A DNA stretch of 64,000 nucleotides from Stichopus chloronotus (Eukaryota; Echinodermata; Holothuroidea; Aspidochirotida; Stichopodidae), in contig CM037832.1 in NCBI GenBank assembly GCA_021234535.1, positions 6,235,135-6,299,134 on the forward strand, written 5' to 3'. A program made the position numbers and the translations under genes. Of the stretch, positions 1 through 14,800 are shown in pieces. Numbering within the stretch: the stretch's first letter is position 1; every line of letters starts with the position of its first letter. The notes beneath the pieces are model-generated. The model saw only the letters and a list, made by a program, of their open reading frames with translations. It did not search any database and had not been told where the DNA came from.

Positions 1-3000
1 GTGAAACATATTGGGAAGAAAGCAAGGATTGCCCTTGAACAGGCTTTAATAAAAATCACACATCCTTGCCATTATAGTGTCTAACTGCAATGCAACATTT
101 GATGGATAAATATGTTTTGTTGAGAGTGACATGTTGCAATTCTACAATACCTTGCAAATACAAAACATGCTATTTTTAAATCATACGAATGAATGGTACA
201 CAGCATCGGCTACTAATCCACCAAGAGCAATCAACCAAGGAATTGCACTTCTAATGATAATACATCTATTTCCATGTAGAGGCATTGCAATACTGGACAC
301 CAGAATCAGAGCATTTATTCTAACTGTCACACCCTTAAAATAAACCATCATGAATAAGAAGATCATGAATACAGAGAAAACAATATTGAGACTAAAATAC
401 ATCAAAAGTCAACACATCTTCAAATCCAAATGAAACAAGATTAACATTCTTGATGAAATCATACAAGAAGACAATTGAACTGGAATGACTGAGGGTCAAC
501 AAATGGAGATACAAATGAGTCGTTGCCAACTAGCGATAGTTACTGAACACAATACCAATCCTAATTAAATAGTAGTAATCAACTTCAAACAATACGTCAT
601 TCCAGTCTGAACAACAAACATAACTTACTGAAAATATTCAGGTGTATCTTGAGTGAACTAGTACTCACCAAACTTCCGACAATTCATTCATCAGTTTTTC
701 CACATTGACAAAAATATGCAGACAAAAGGAACATAACAGTACAATAATTGAGGATGGAAGTGACCTTAAAAACCCTCACAGGCTTAACAATGAAGATCAC
801 TCCCACAAAAAAAACCTTATAACCTAATAACCCATTTATGTATCTTATTTGACACTTCTTATCTACCATTAATCATATCATGTCATCTTCTCTTACCTAA
901 AAAAAAAGAATGAATCTCCCGAGGAATGTGGATTGGAGATGATTGGAAACAGGAACCTTCGAAACCAAGATTTACCTGTCTCTGGATTGTCTGAAAGGTC
1001 AAAAAAAAAAAAAATTCCACATTAATCTGCATTGTCTCTACACCTATGGAAGGGCCAGCCTGTGACCACTGCCTGATGGATTGTGTAGATAAATTACATA
1101 AGACTGGACTAAGATGGAATGAAACACTGAGAACAGCTGACTGTCAAACAGACAGACTCATGACAGATAAATTACAAAAATCGAAGGATTTAAACCCAGC
1201 CTGGTAAAACTTGACTAAGTATGATGGTGAAGCTTTGCTTTAGGATTCAGTTGTATTGTTTCTCAGTAAATGAACACAAAGAATTACACAAAGAATACTC
1301 CTTTCAGCAAGTATTGAAGAACACTCATTACAGCAAGTATTGAAGAATACTCATTTTAGCAAGTATGGAAGAATATTCATTTCAGCAAGTATTGAAGAAT
1401 ACTTATTTCAGCAAGTATTCAAGAATACTCATTTTAGCAAGTATTGAAAGTGATTGAGTAAAGTGATTGAGTGCAGTGATTGCTGCTACAATTTGTGCTA
1501 CTGTAAGTCGTTCAGGTATGTACAGTGTAGTGCTTCAACTATAAATCATTCATGGAGCATTACTTTCTGTTGTAACTCTTTTTCACTAAATACACCTCAC
1601 AGAACTTGAACTTTCCAGTCATTTCGTCGTCACTGAAATCAAGATGCTAGTTGGCAAAATATGGAAAGATGGCGCTCAATCCCCTTCCCTATCTTTCCCA
1701 GATCATTCCTTTGTGCAAATAATACCTGCAGTCTTTTAGACCAGGAGACATGACAAGCAGCATGAGGGCTAGTTTCCATGCTTTCAGGAAGTCTCTTCTG
1801 GAAATTTTGCATTACAGGGAAATAAGGCGTTTAGAATACAGCAACATGATATACTGAAGAAATAGCTTCAGTCATTAGTAAACCATTCAGTATCATCAAT
1901 AAACGTCTGCCAAAGCTTCATCTCCTCAAAACATTATGCCTGTGATGAGTAACGGACGATGCATCATTTGAATTTTGAAAAGTTTGGGTGAACAAATTAG
2001 TGTTCAGCAACAAATAACTGAGTTTCTATCTGTGAGAAACTTATTTCTTGGAAAAAAAGACCACTGTCCTTCCTTATTTTGAATAATCCATCATTCTGCA
2101 TCCACAAACATTGGTTTTAAAAATATGGATGTTTTCTGTAAAACAAACGCCCTATTTCCCTTTAAACGAATCTGAGGTCCTCATAATATGCCACACTGAG
2201 GACGTCACCATCAATCCTTTCCTCTATCGGAGAAGGAAACATGATCCTCACTTGGCCACAAAAGGATGGTGATGGATTTGTCTGAGTGATATTAACTATG
2301 CAATCTCCCTATCAATTACCTCTCTGGGGATGCTGCAAATGTCAAAGTACACAATAACAAACATTTCCACTTTACCAGCTCTAGAAATCATATCCTTGTT
2401 GCAATAAAAAGGAGTCCCGGGGATAGGTCGACCATTAAATTAATACTAAACTGTGTCAATACATTTTCATTCTCTGTAATATGAAATGTAGTGATTCTCT
2501 CACATACAGACTGAAAAGCAAAACCAAAACTACAGGACTCTGAGTTTGAGCCTTCAGAGTTTCACTGTCGCCAACTTTGACGGATGAAAAAACTGTCTCA
2601 TGTGTCCACTGTGATGAGTGAAGACGCAGTCAAAACTAGTCAGACCAAGTCAAAGTGATTGCATGGTCTTTCAAGAGAACTGTCAAGAAATAAATACATG
2701 TATCACCAGAAAGCAGTTTATGATTTACTTTTTTATCTTTTCCATTTTTCAGCAACGCTTTAATACAAAAGTTGGTACCCTGTGGCAGTGTTCACGATAA
2801 GGAAGTGAACCTGGGAGGGAAATCCCTCTCATTTTTTGGGAGGGACTTTCCAAATCGAGGAGGGAGTTTGCCCTTTGGCACAGATCCTGTTGCGATTTTT
2901 TACGTGTCCATACACAATTACAGCTATGACCTCAGCTGTGGAAAAATGTGCAGGATTTTCCCATATAAGATCTACCTTTGTGCGGGATTAAAGAGACAAA

Positions 3001-5687
3001 TGCTAGATTCACTCAGTCCCGCGGCTTAGCGCGAACACATCCCTGTGGTAGAGTTATTTGGGAGCATTTACAAATGTTTACTACATTACTGTAGACTTGT
3101 GATGATTAAGATTTGATTTCTGATATTCTTATAAACAAATCATATCAAAATAACTGCCACCTGCAACTTCACCATAGAAAATTGCATTTGCTGTAAATCA
3201 GTTCATATTTGCAATTCCTCTGATGTCAATGGATCGAGTTTTGATTTCATGGAGCAAAACCTTACCAATCTCTCCATTCTTAACCTCGATACATTTAAAA
3301 AGACCCTCAACACTGACAAGTTCACAGCTGAAAGCACTGACTGACCCTTTTTTGTGACAAAAACATTTGCCACAATCATATAACGAATATCCCAGAATTT
3401 TGCCATACATGAAACAGAAGTTAGCAGACATTAAAACATCCAATGCAAAATTCTGTGATTTGTGAAGTGGAAAATACGTGGTCCAACCTAAGCCAAGTGT
3501 AAAGAACCAGAAAAATCACACATTGGAGTTTTATCATTTTATTTGGGGTACAAGTTATTAGACTGAGGACATTTAACATATTCAATCAGATATAAAGTAT
3601 CCAATTTAAATGACGTCTCTATTTGCTGAAGTCATAATGTCGACAGGACTCAGGAAAATGCAAAATTCATCACAGTCTGATATGCCAAACGTAAATGAGC
3701 ATTGTAAAACAGTTCCGTCAATGAGGAAAGAGTGCCCTCAATGAGATCACACTCTGCCTACCACGAGTTAACACTGTCTACAAGGAGGCAACAGCAATCA
3801 AGATGGAATATTTATAGAAAACATTACAATGTCTTTAGAAGGATGTATATGATGCAATAGAGCACTCATGGTTTAACCAGGCTTAAATTGTTTGACACAG
3901 AAAAACTCAATAAAGGAAAAGGATACTTAGAGAAAATTTGGTGAAACGTGTGAAAAAATTCAATCCAACATGAGATACTGTACAAGTCAAGGAAGACCAG
4001 ATGAGAGATAAAAACAGAGGTAGTTCTTGATAACAAAATCCCAAAACCTCCACACTCCTGGCATAATGGAATAGCAGAATGGAATAGCAGAATGGGAAGG
4101 GGGTGCTAGTCCAGTATTGGGTTGGATGGTGTCAAGGACAGTGTTCAAGGTTACCAGTACTCTTTGCAATGTAGATGGGAGTGCATTTGTTGTGATGAGG
4201 CAGGTAAGTGAGGAGTGAAGTAACTAAAGAGGATTTTTTAACTTCAGATGGTGAAACTTACATCATAACCTGTAGCCTATACCATAGTTAATGTTTTTGT
4301 ATCAAAAAGTTCCAAAGTTTAATGGTTGAAGGCACAAACTATTGCCAAACAGCCAAAACACCTCTAGCAACCTGAAGAAATTACTGACTCACACTGACGT
4401 CTTGTGGCAGACATCACATGAGCGAACATTTGACCTCTGGTTTCAGGGGTCATCACATAACACTACAATTCCTTATACACTTCAAGGATATTCACACAAC
4501 CATTGTAATTGTTTTTCTACTCAAAATTGATAACACAGACATATTTTGCAATAACTTGTGCATTTGAGCCCCTCAGTCGCAAAGTCCTGATTACCATATG
4601 TACCCAACAATGGCAAAAGTTGCCATAGAAACCAAGGAAAGTGGAGCTACTGACCAAAAAAAAAAGAAGCCCAACATCATTCCCACTTCCTCACTATGAG
4701 TGATGAGATAAGTTAACTATTATCAACCAATTTAGCTGAACTGCTACAAAAGTATGGCTTTTATACAACGGGTAACTGAGTTCATGGGTGAATCCTTCCG
4801 TCAGTGAAGGTTAAACATGACTGTCGTAAACCTAGCAGAATTGACATTCTGTTTCACTCCTTTGAATATCACTGGAAATGGCATATGTTACTGATACACA
4901 TGCTCTTTGCTAAAGCAATACTGGACCTAATGGAAAGACAATAATAAAGTTGAAAAGTTACAGCTTTTATTAGAAGCCAGAGTACAATTTAAAAGTTCTA
5001 TTCTTTTATAGCAATAAAACAACCATTTCAGTTTTGCTTTTGACTCTGTTCGTCGTTGCATCATTACTAACGGGTAAGTGCATCTCAGTTTTGCTGACGA
5101 TTCCAATCAAGTGACAGCATGTGTTTGGCTTAAACAATGGCTGGCAGTAATGAACATCTAATTCCATGATAACCAAAGGAACATTGCTAATGAAAACGTC
5201 GATGCGAAACACATCTAAAAGAACAGACTGCTAAAAGACAACCAACACCAATCCTAATTTCACTACCAAAGCAATTCTGTTTTGTGTTTCAAATCACCAG
5301 ACAATTACAGGCTTTGTTGGCTGGATGATGTTTCTGTCCCAAAACAATTAGGGACTTACAAACATACCTAAGCACATTCATTGATCATTAGCGTTGGTTG
5401 GAATGCACAAGTTAGGCAAAATCTGCGACATTTGAGAGTGACTCTCCTGCTATCATATGTTAGAATAATGTAAAGGTAGACTAAAAACTATATGAAACTT
5501 AAATAACTGAAGCTACGTTATGAGATACCAGTTAGAACTGCTCTCAGCAATCTATCAGACAAAACTATATTGTAGTATTCACAGCAATCTATGACATGCT
5601 AGCAGAATATGCAGCATGAAGGTTGTACAATACTGTAGAGTGGAGACATAAGACTGGCAGTAAGTGGCAATAAGAACTGAAGAATAC
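1..5687. other. Intron of the NRF-6-like gene; no exon recognised
   Basis: The minus-strand gene must continue left, but no VDTFFFLSG-like exon or other Acyltransferase-3 helices were seen here on the minus strand. Apart from the 26-bp tandem array at 1306-1450 and short A-runs, this is unremarkable AT-rich DNA with frequent stops in all frames. A 15-nt segment (999-985) has a fine acceptor and donor and the right phase, but it is too short to support. Confidence 0.6.
1306..1450. repeat. 26-bp tandem repeat with internal hairpin
   Basis: Six copies of a 26-bp unit starting at 1306, 1332, 1358, 1384, 1410 and 1436, the last truncated. Each unit holds AGTATTGAAGAATACT, an inverted repeat of AGTATT around GAAG, so each copy can fold into a small hairpin. 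It runs into two copies of GTGATTGAGT. Confidence 0.9.
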
Positions 5688-5877
5688 CTACATGGCTCTG
5701 AGAATGTCCCGATGAATGAGAACACATGGGCTAATATAACCCACAATAGACTGATGACTTTCATCCCATTAAGGCATCTTATGGTATCACTGGATGTTTT
5801 CCCTGATAACAGCCGTGGCATGTTTCGGGGTAAAGCAAAACTATGGATGACTTGATCCAACTTGCTGTCCCCTTTCG
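5688..5877 (-). CDS. NRF-6-like exon F (start of Acyltransferase-3 domain)
   Basis: Encodes LDQVIHSFALPRNMPRLLSG and KTSSDTIRCLNGMKVISLLW, then VILAHVFSF. This is a textbook start of the NRF-6-type Acyltransferase-3 domain: the FSLxxNxxxLLS, KTxxxTIxCLNGxRxxSxxWVxLxH pattern, with the conserved His in the first domain helix. The acceptor has a long pyrimidine tract ending CGTCAATAG; the donor is TGTAG|GTATTC. It ends with two bases of a codon. No following exon (the usual VDTFFFLSG block) was found between here and position 1. Confidence 0.9.
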
Positions 5878-8800
5878 CTATTGACGAGCAGAGAGAAAAA
5901 AAAGGAAATCAAAAGATGAACTGATTAATATGAGTATTTAAATGTAATTAAGAACTGTTTACTGAGGCTTTACATAAATAAATTTAACATACATGATGCC
6001 TCACAATAAAATTCTACTCTCTTGAACCAGCTTCCAGAAATGGTACTTGACAAATCTATGTACGCTTTTTCTACTTACAGTGGAACACCCAACATACCAT
6101 GCATAATATCACTACTAGCTTCCATCTTGAAATATATGTTTAAAACACTAACCATTTCATCCTGTTGGTTCCAAATGATCTTTGACCTCAACCAAAAAGC
6201 TTTCTGCTTGTACTCATTGTGTTTCAGCTTAATATTTCCTTACCAACTACAGGATGTTCCAAAATCTCACAACAATGTGTTCATGGGAGTGTGTGATACA
6301 TACGCATCCACCTCACTTCTATATTGTAATTATTAAACCAAACACTGACAAATCTTGGCCAGTTACATGATCTTTGGAGTTCTCAAACAAATAATGACCT
6401 TTACTGGATGGAGAAGGGGGGGGGGGGGGAGAGGGGTTGGCAGGATGTCCTGTTGGGGTTTTGGTAGCAAAGGCAGCCCATCCTCATTCTCTCATTTCAC
6501 AACATTACAGTTAACTGTTTCTACAGACAAGGGAATGATAACCATGGTCGGATTATACAATCAGCTGCATGAATAAATCACAGTTACAGGAAGATCAGAA
6601 AATGTGCAAAGGTGATGGTGTAAACTCAACACAGTCCACCAACACACAGTTGTGTCCTAGTGGTAAAGAAATATGGTAGAGTAGCATTCACTGGCAACAT
6701 TTAGTGCTAAAATAAGAGATTCGTGGGTGGCACGTAACTGTGTCACTAAGAAAATGTTTGAATGCTAGGGATAAGTCTGTCACATATTTATGTAACCTTA
6801 GGTATATTCAAGTGTTGCTTGTTATAGTAGTATACCATATAAAGAAGTTGGGGATTTCTCTGCCAGTGATCGGCATATTCGCCGTCATCAAAACTTATTT
6901 TACTTGATAATCTCTCGATTAAGTTGGGTTTCTATGGGAACTGGATTTGAAGCAGATTTACTGAAGCGTGTGTGGTGTGAAAATGGAGGCAAGTGATGTG
7001 AATTTTTGATGGCATATGGCTGGCGGAGGTAAATTTTGTTTTAGACTTTTTCACACACTTTAGAAAATCTAAAAAGATACCTGTGACTTCTGGCTCAAAA
7101 CCTAACCACCTTAAGTAAGGAAAATTGAAGGCACCATGTATGTTCAATGTGACACCTTTTCATTGCATGGTATGCCATACATAGTAAAGATGTCTACCAG
7201 GTGTTAGACCCCGCAGTACTTTTATGGGTTAGTATCTGTAAGTCAATGGAGCAATTAATTGACTCACTATGTAGTCAGTCTCTGGTAACAGCCTCCTTTT
7301 ATGGTTTTCTCACCTGATATTTGCCTGGAAGTACCTGGTTGCCCAGACATTATAGTAGCACTGGTGGAGCTGGCAGCTACCAGCTGAGCCGTCTCACTGC
7401 CGGTGATCTCTGTCTGAGGGTCCGTATGTGTCTGCGTGTTCACGGAGGCCTCCCTCGTGTACAGCCCCTGAGCCTCCTGGCAGGAGAAGTATATCGATGA
7501 AGAAACGACCACGAGAAAAAGAAAACCGAAGAAAACCCTGCGGGAGAAAGAGAACAAAACAGAAGTTTGCAACTTTACAAATGAATAGAACCTACTTCAT
7601 CATACTGAATTTGAATTAAATTAAATAATATTACAGCATCGTCTACTTTTTAAGATGCAGCATGGCAGATACCTGTAAGAGAGCAGAATACATTTAAGTA
7701 AAGTATGTAAGGATTACGGTAAATCTGGATCACCTTTTAAGGCAAGCATCCTGCTAACAACGAACAAATCTTCCACAGGCAACCTCATAACATTTGAGAG
7801 TTATGTGAACATCTCATGGACATGATCCACTTTGACACCTTTAACCCTCACGTCAAGCCTCAAGCAACTGAAAGAGTTATGGCACCAATTGGTACTATGA
7901 CACTTTGGTTGCATTAAGTGCCTACAAAATATTTAGATGTGATTTGAAGCAGTGGTACTCACACAGATATGAAGAAGCCAGGAGCCGGAAGCTGATGGTG
8001 TGCTGTACACCAAGGCTCGTGCTGGATGTGCAAACGGTCTTTGAAATCAAAGGATGGGATGAAATCTACATGGGAACGAAAAAAAAAGAGAAGACATACA
8101 TGGGATGAAGCAACAAAATGTTGAATGTGGGTACAATTTCATCACCCATGTACAGTATGGAATGCATTGTGTGGTTAATTCATCAAGCCAAAGAGTTGCT
8201 GCTTTTACTTTTAATCTCAGATGAAGCTTAGCAGATATCATCCATGCTTTCATCAAGCATAGACCTCACATTTGAATGCCAGCCTGGAGATGGTTGCATT
8301 TTGTGTTGCTTTATACCAGATTTGTGTACAGCAGGGCTACAGTGCCACCATCTGGAACAGCATGTTTCATGATCATCTGGAGAAGTGATTGTCTGATTAC
8401 ATCAGAGGACCCAGCGATGATCCTATTCTACAGTAGTGTAATTTAAGTACCTTCAGAAATGGCAAAAGTCCAAAGCAGCTGCCAGTCTTCCGAACCCCAA
8501 ACAAGAAACTGCTTTTGCACCTCGGTGAAAGCAAACTTTTGCCTTCGCACTTACAAAAAAAATTACATGACAAAAAGTTCCAGATGTATGAGTGCGGAAA
8601 CCCTTTTCAGAACAATCAAAAGTAATTTGCGACTGATTGAGACGACATCTCACACACATCACTAAAGATGCCTACAATTCTTATGGACAACCAGATTTTG
8701 CAATAAAGTTATCTTGCAGAAAAATCAAATTAGATGAGGCTATAACCAAATGCAATATTATCCTTAATATCTGAATCTCAATAATGGGCTTCTGGCAGTT

Positions 8801-11800
8801 GAATTTGTATTTCAAATAAAAAAATGGATACGTGTTTGAGGGATGCATAGCAACCTAGAACATTGAATATATCAACTGTATTAATTCATGCTTGCAAAAG
8901 GTCCACACTTCAGACCCGGGTACATGAAATCCATGGTCAGTCATTTACCCGAATATCTAGCTTCAAGGTACTGTAACAGTTCAATTGTGATTGAAGAGAT
9001 TAACAACAAAAAAACAGAGAAGTTTGAATCTAGTTCATGCATCTAGTTGATGAATCTAGTTGACAAAATATTAGACTTCTGCTACTTTAGTTTATTTGCA
9101 TGGTGATCCCTTGCTAACAAGTACAACACAATCAACATGAACAGTTGCTTGAGTTTTGCATCACCGTCTCTGAAAATGTGGGTGGCTAAACACTGGGGAT
9201 CGAAGTATTAGTTGACTTGAATTATGTTGCCGGGTGAATGATATTGAACTGGAATCACCTCATAAAGGAATGAAATACTTTTGAGTTAATCTAGCAGTTT
9301 ATCTTCACTTGATTTGGTGGGTCTTAAAGCTGGACTATGAGCAGTAGAGGCAAGGCAATCACCAAGTCTTCTACCTTTGTCCTTTGTCAGTGTTTCGGGG
9401 AAGAGAAAGTAGGTGAAAAGATCACCTGACACAAACTCTGGGTGAAAACTATGCACTCATCTTGCAGATATCTGAATGTGAAAATTGTCATTTTCGTTGG
9501 GTCTCCAAAATTCAGACTCTGCAAGAAAGCATAGCAGTCAATCACTGTTACTTGAAAAGAAACAGACCAATGTGAATGGATACGAATATTAATGCATACA
9601 AAAATGGAGCTTAAACAATGTTTTTTTTTTTTTGTAATGGCTATATCATACTCTGCAGAATGTGAATTTCATCGACAAATTTTCAACTCATATGCTTTGA
9701 AGTACTAACAGTAACTGAATAAAATTCAGAAAAATCTGACATTCTTCTTTTGCACTTAATGCAGAAGTTGAGAATACACACAACTGAATTGAAAACCTCA
9801 ACACTACTATGTCCTTCACCATTACACACTTCAGTCACAGCAAATGAAAGGAGGAGCTTAAACTACTGCCCAGAACCCACCAATCCAGACAAAGGATTGA
9901 AAGATCAAAATGGCTGTTTGCATGTCAGTTATCCTTTGTAACTCTACGCTTTGAGATAACAATGCATCCTGTTTAAGTAAAACAGTCTATTCACGATGAG
10001 ACGGAACAATGGCACCAGTGTTTGTTCTGTTTCTTTTTTTTTTGTGTATATTTGTGATATTTAACTGATCATCTCACACCGAAAGGGAAAGTTCACGAAG
10101 AGACGGGGGAATAAAAATGTTTGAAGCAGAAATTATCAGTTTCTTTCACCACGCTGCATGCTTTGATCAAAATTTCAGTTTCAGTCAGCCTTTGCTGTAG
10201 CGTACAGCAGACCATATATGTACAGTAATGTCTAACATGTGATTGGGCTTCTGATCTCAATCTCTTTCATTCCCATAAAACTTGTCAAAATGTGTCTTTA
10301 TATGGTGCGGTTCATAAACATAAAGCAGATTTACTGGTAAATGTCCACAAAGAAATTTACTTTTTCATTCCTGTGATATTTAATATTGTCACTTTGCGAC
10401 ATGCTGTTGTATGACAACGGAGGGTTTTCCTTAGCTTTCCGTACTTGCCCATCGTTATCCTCTCTGTTGCCAGTTGTCGTTTTGGACAAAAGTACCTATT
10501 GTTATTTTGAAATACTTGTTAAGAACCTGACCAAAAGGTACATAAATTGATCAATAGCTTGATAACTCTGAGAAACCTAGTTCTATCAGCATGGTATTGT
10601 TCTGAATGAACATTTCCAAAGTGTTTGCATCTGTGTAATAAATCTCTGTTTTCCATTTTTACACTTTTTTAAGCCAAACTCTGAGTCTTGCAAAATAGAC
10701 AGTCCAGACTTAAAATGTTTTCCAACATCATTCATGCTCCTCTCCCATTTCACGGTACAGTACTGTCACTGCTTGCATGGCAATGACATTGATCTGTTCC
10801 TGTGGCTACATTATATTGGTAATATCTTTGTTTATTAACTGTGAATATCATATCTTTACACTATTAATTGAGATGTAATTTAAGTAATGAGAAGGAAGGG
10901 AAAAACTGAATACTGAAATTATCTTTCTATCATGGAGGTAAACGTACTGTAACTGATATGGAAGCTGCTAAAAAGTAGTGACAAAGCTACTGTAAGAAAG
11001 ACAGTGTTACACTTTGCTAAGATAATGAATCACTTAAGACCATCAACTTAGCTCAGTCTCTCTATGCATATCGATATTTTGAACATATTTTCACTAAGGG
11101 GGAGGGGGCAAGGGGAACGGGGTGGGCCATGCGCGGAGTGAAAACACGATTGAGAAGTGATCCTCAGGGGGGTCCTCAGGGGAGGAGTTCATCCTCACCT
11201 CTAATACTTTTGACAGTGCCAAACAATGCAAAAATGGTGCCACTTAAAGAGGCTCATTGAGTTGTTCCGTGAAATTCACTCGATTTTTCTAAACCGGTCA
11301 AGTTTCCTTCACATACTAATGACAAACAGTCAAACTAAAAGGATCCCAAAGTTTTACATACGTCGGAACATTAATGAGTGAGTAACCAACGATTAAATTT
11401 GGTTTTTGAAACTTTGTGACCAGACATTTTCACATTAGTACATTCACATGCACACAATCAGAGTAAGTAACGGTCAAAAATTTGAAAAAATTGACAGTTT
11501 TCATATAACTATTGGATGTGAAACTTGATTAATTATGCTAATTGTGAGTATTGTCGTGTGTTTGTATACTTCAAAATCACCGCAATCTTCACCGATATCA
11601 ACTCAATGAGCCCCTTTAAAGATGACTTCTTGATATTCTTGAGATGGCAGTAGCTTATGGTCAACTTTTTCTTTTTTTTATAGCCAAGTGGAACTTTTGT
11701 AGGGGGTGGAATCCATTTTCAGGAAATTGCTATTTCAGGGTGGGGTTGCAGTAACTGTCACTTTGGGGCAGGTCACCCACCTAAAAACTCCCTGATGGAG

Positions 11801-14800
11801 AACACTGCACATGACGATTGATTTGGTTTAAAATTGTTGTCACCTTACTGTACTTTAAGATATTCAAACCAGCCAGTGACAGAAAAAGAAGAACTACGAA
11901 TCTGCAACATAGGAATTTACGACCGTACTGTAGGTTACTGACAAGGAGACAAGGGCAGTATTTGTAGGGCGATCATTTGATCCATTATACCAAACACTGT
12001 GGTTTGCCTTAATCTAGACAAATAATGTCTCAAAAACATCTCATTGATGTAAACAAATACTACGACTCTGGACTAAATGAGGTAGAAAACTAAATTAAAC
12101 ATTGCTCATATGTTATTAGAGAACTTCGCATAGGGCACACTGCACAGGGTTGATTCATGCTACAATGTGCTGGGTATTATAATGCAACAGGAGGCAAAGG
12201 TACAGCAAAGGTCTTTAAACATTACAGCAATGCCAAAGGAAAGCAGCTTCCATTTGTATTCCTCGAGGTGATGTAACACAGGAGATCATCACACAGTACC
12301 AACACTTCAGAAGTACACTCACAAAATTCAATGTATCATTCTGTGACATGTTACAACAGTGACTTATGTAAACAGACAGTGATATGCAGATGGCACTTTA
12401 TTGTGCTGAGACAGGTGAGTTAGAAATGGAGTAAATTTTATCTTGTTTTCAATTTGCAGTTTGCTCAAACTAGGATAAGGCGACAGAAACCATCAGACAG
12501 GCACGACGTGCTGTAAGTGAATGGCGAAGGAGAAAATTTGATTTTATTGTAAGTTATCACATTGGTGATTAGAGACTACCTTTGTATTCTTCTAATTGAT
12601 GAACATTAATTGAAGCTAAAGTTCTAGATAGTAAACATCATTTTAACTTAGCTTTTTCATTCAGCTTCAACTATAATACAAAATTGGCTAGTAACTTAAC
12701 CTGTAGGCTGTGATTCTTCAGTGCAAATACCTACTGTATGCAAATGTACATGGATATTTGGATAGTAACAAGGTCGGACAGGCTTAAGTTTAAGTATTTG
12801 AGATGTATTTTTCTGTTGCAAATAAATATGCTGATGTTGTAAACAATACAATGTTTGTGTATTTTCCTTAGCCCTCATATCTGCAAGTTATAGACTTATC
12901 TGGGATGTAAGGTCAAATGATTGCAGACCTACAGTACTTCACATGCGAGCCTTCATGAAGACCCTCTTATTTAACAAACTTTTTAGTTCCACTTCTTAAA
13001 CTACAAAAAAGGACTGCTCTATACTCTTAACTACTGGCAAGCCTACTGCCGTGCACAGTATGTCTTCACTTGACCTGCAGTTTATATGAGTCCTCAGTGA
13101 AATTTACTTGGATATATTTAGGTCGGATAGGCCTCAGTATATGGCACATATATGGTTGAAATAAAATATATTTTTCCTCTTTTTATGCACACAAGTGCAA
13201 GATATACTTATCCAGGATGTAAAGACAATTGCTGACCTTCTAACTGTACATTTCCTCCTCCCCCCCCCCCATTTTCAAGAAAAAAAAATGCATATCTGAG
13301 TAGTTTCAATAATCGGTAATATCCTCCTGAAACCATTACAAGCATCAATGTGGGTTAAATACTGTGCATACTCCCCTGAACTGTTTACATTGTTCGCGAT
13401 TACTGAATGTTTAAAGAGGCTCATTGCGCTGATGTCGAGAAGTATGTGGGAATTTCGATGGGTACAAACATCACAATGCTTACAATATAGTTTCACAACC
13501 ATTGTTAAAGAAACTGGCAAAATTTTTGAACTTTGATAATGAATTGCACTTGCTCTTGTACTTGCATATATGAATTTAGTACTAATGTGACAAGTGTCTG
13601 GTCACAAATTTACAAAATTAAAATTGAGTCCTTAATAAATCACTCACTAATGTTCCTTTGTACTTGACACAAGGGGATCCACTTAATTTGACCATTTTGT
13701 CATTAGTATGTGAAGGAAACTTGACAGATTTCCAAATTTCAGGGAACAACTCAATGTGCCCCTTTAAAGACCTACTGCAGGCTGAACAGCATTCACGACT
13801 GTAGTACAACAACCAAAGCCGATTGTATGGTATTGCAATTTGAGTGAAAGATTAGTAGGCTTTGCAAGCACAGAATAAAGACATTCTACTCAATAACAAT
13901 AGAGGTAACATCAAGCGCATGGAGGTTCTCCTTGAAGAAGCTCCTTGGTATTGTTGTTTGGGTTGCAAACAAATTTAATTTGATTTTACCCTTTCAGAAA
14001 TTGTGGATTAAAATGATACGTAATTTATCTTTTTTTAGGCCAGTAGGACTGAAATAATATGTTTTGCCTTGAAGCCATCAGGGCTTCAACTACTTTTTAA
14101 ATTTTAACTCCAAACCAGTCCAAGACAAATGCCGCCATGCACATCACAACGAAACTAGAGCAGCCATGGAACTCGCACACAAAGCGTCTCACATTCCTCT
14201 ATGATGCAACAGTAATGAAGTCAAACCCCACACAGTGTGGAAAAACCCACACCGCTACATGACATCCCCCTCAGCTTTCTAAAATTTAGGAGCCAAATTT
14301 TATAAAAGGAAAAAATCTTAAAAACGTCCAAAAACTGGATGAAGGCACAAATGTATACAGCCTACAACAAGGGAGAAAGAGGACAAACAGACATATTAAA
14401 GTGAAACAGTGCAGCTGCCTATTTTTATGCATACCAGTATGTAACGCAATTTCATGACCATCAATCTGAAGGTACACACTAGACATTTCTGCCGAAAAAA
14501 AAAAAAATCTTGTAAAGATTAAGCATAACATAATAACATGCAGTACATAAGCTTTCTCCTTACAGAAGTATGAACAGAAATTAAGGTCATGCAAATGTAA
14601 ACGTGACCGAATGTGTATAAAACAAAGATGAGAAACTCACATAGCAAAACATATAGCAAAATATACACAGCTAATAGAGGTGACGTTCAGGATATGTATG
14701 ATCTGGGAAAGTGAAACCAGATACTGTATCCAACCTACAAAGCATGTCTTGTGAAGCATGTAAAGTGATATATGCTGTAACTGCAATTATGGTCAAGAAA

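Noticed and set aside
181..405. Minus-strand 74-aa hydrophobic open frame considered as a late acyltransferase exon
   Set aside because: It has membrane-like stretches but no Acyltransferase-3 motif, and no fitting acceptor/donor phases relative to exon F.
4120..4230. Minus-strand segment with acceptor near 4227 and donor GTAACC near 4154
   Set aside because: Phase fits, but the peptide is polar and unlike the expected membrane helices.
5006..5230. Minus-strand segment with acceptor TTCTTTTAG as the exon after 5688
   Set aside because: The required phase (one base completing the codon) hits a stop almost at once, and the sequence lacks the VDTFFFLSG block.
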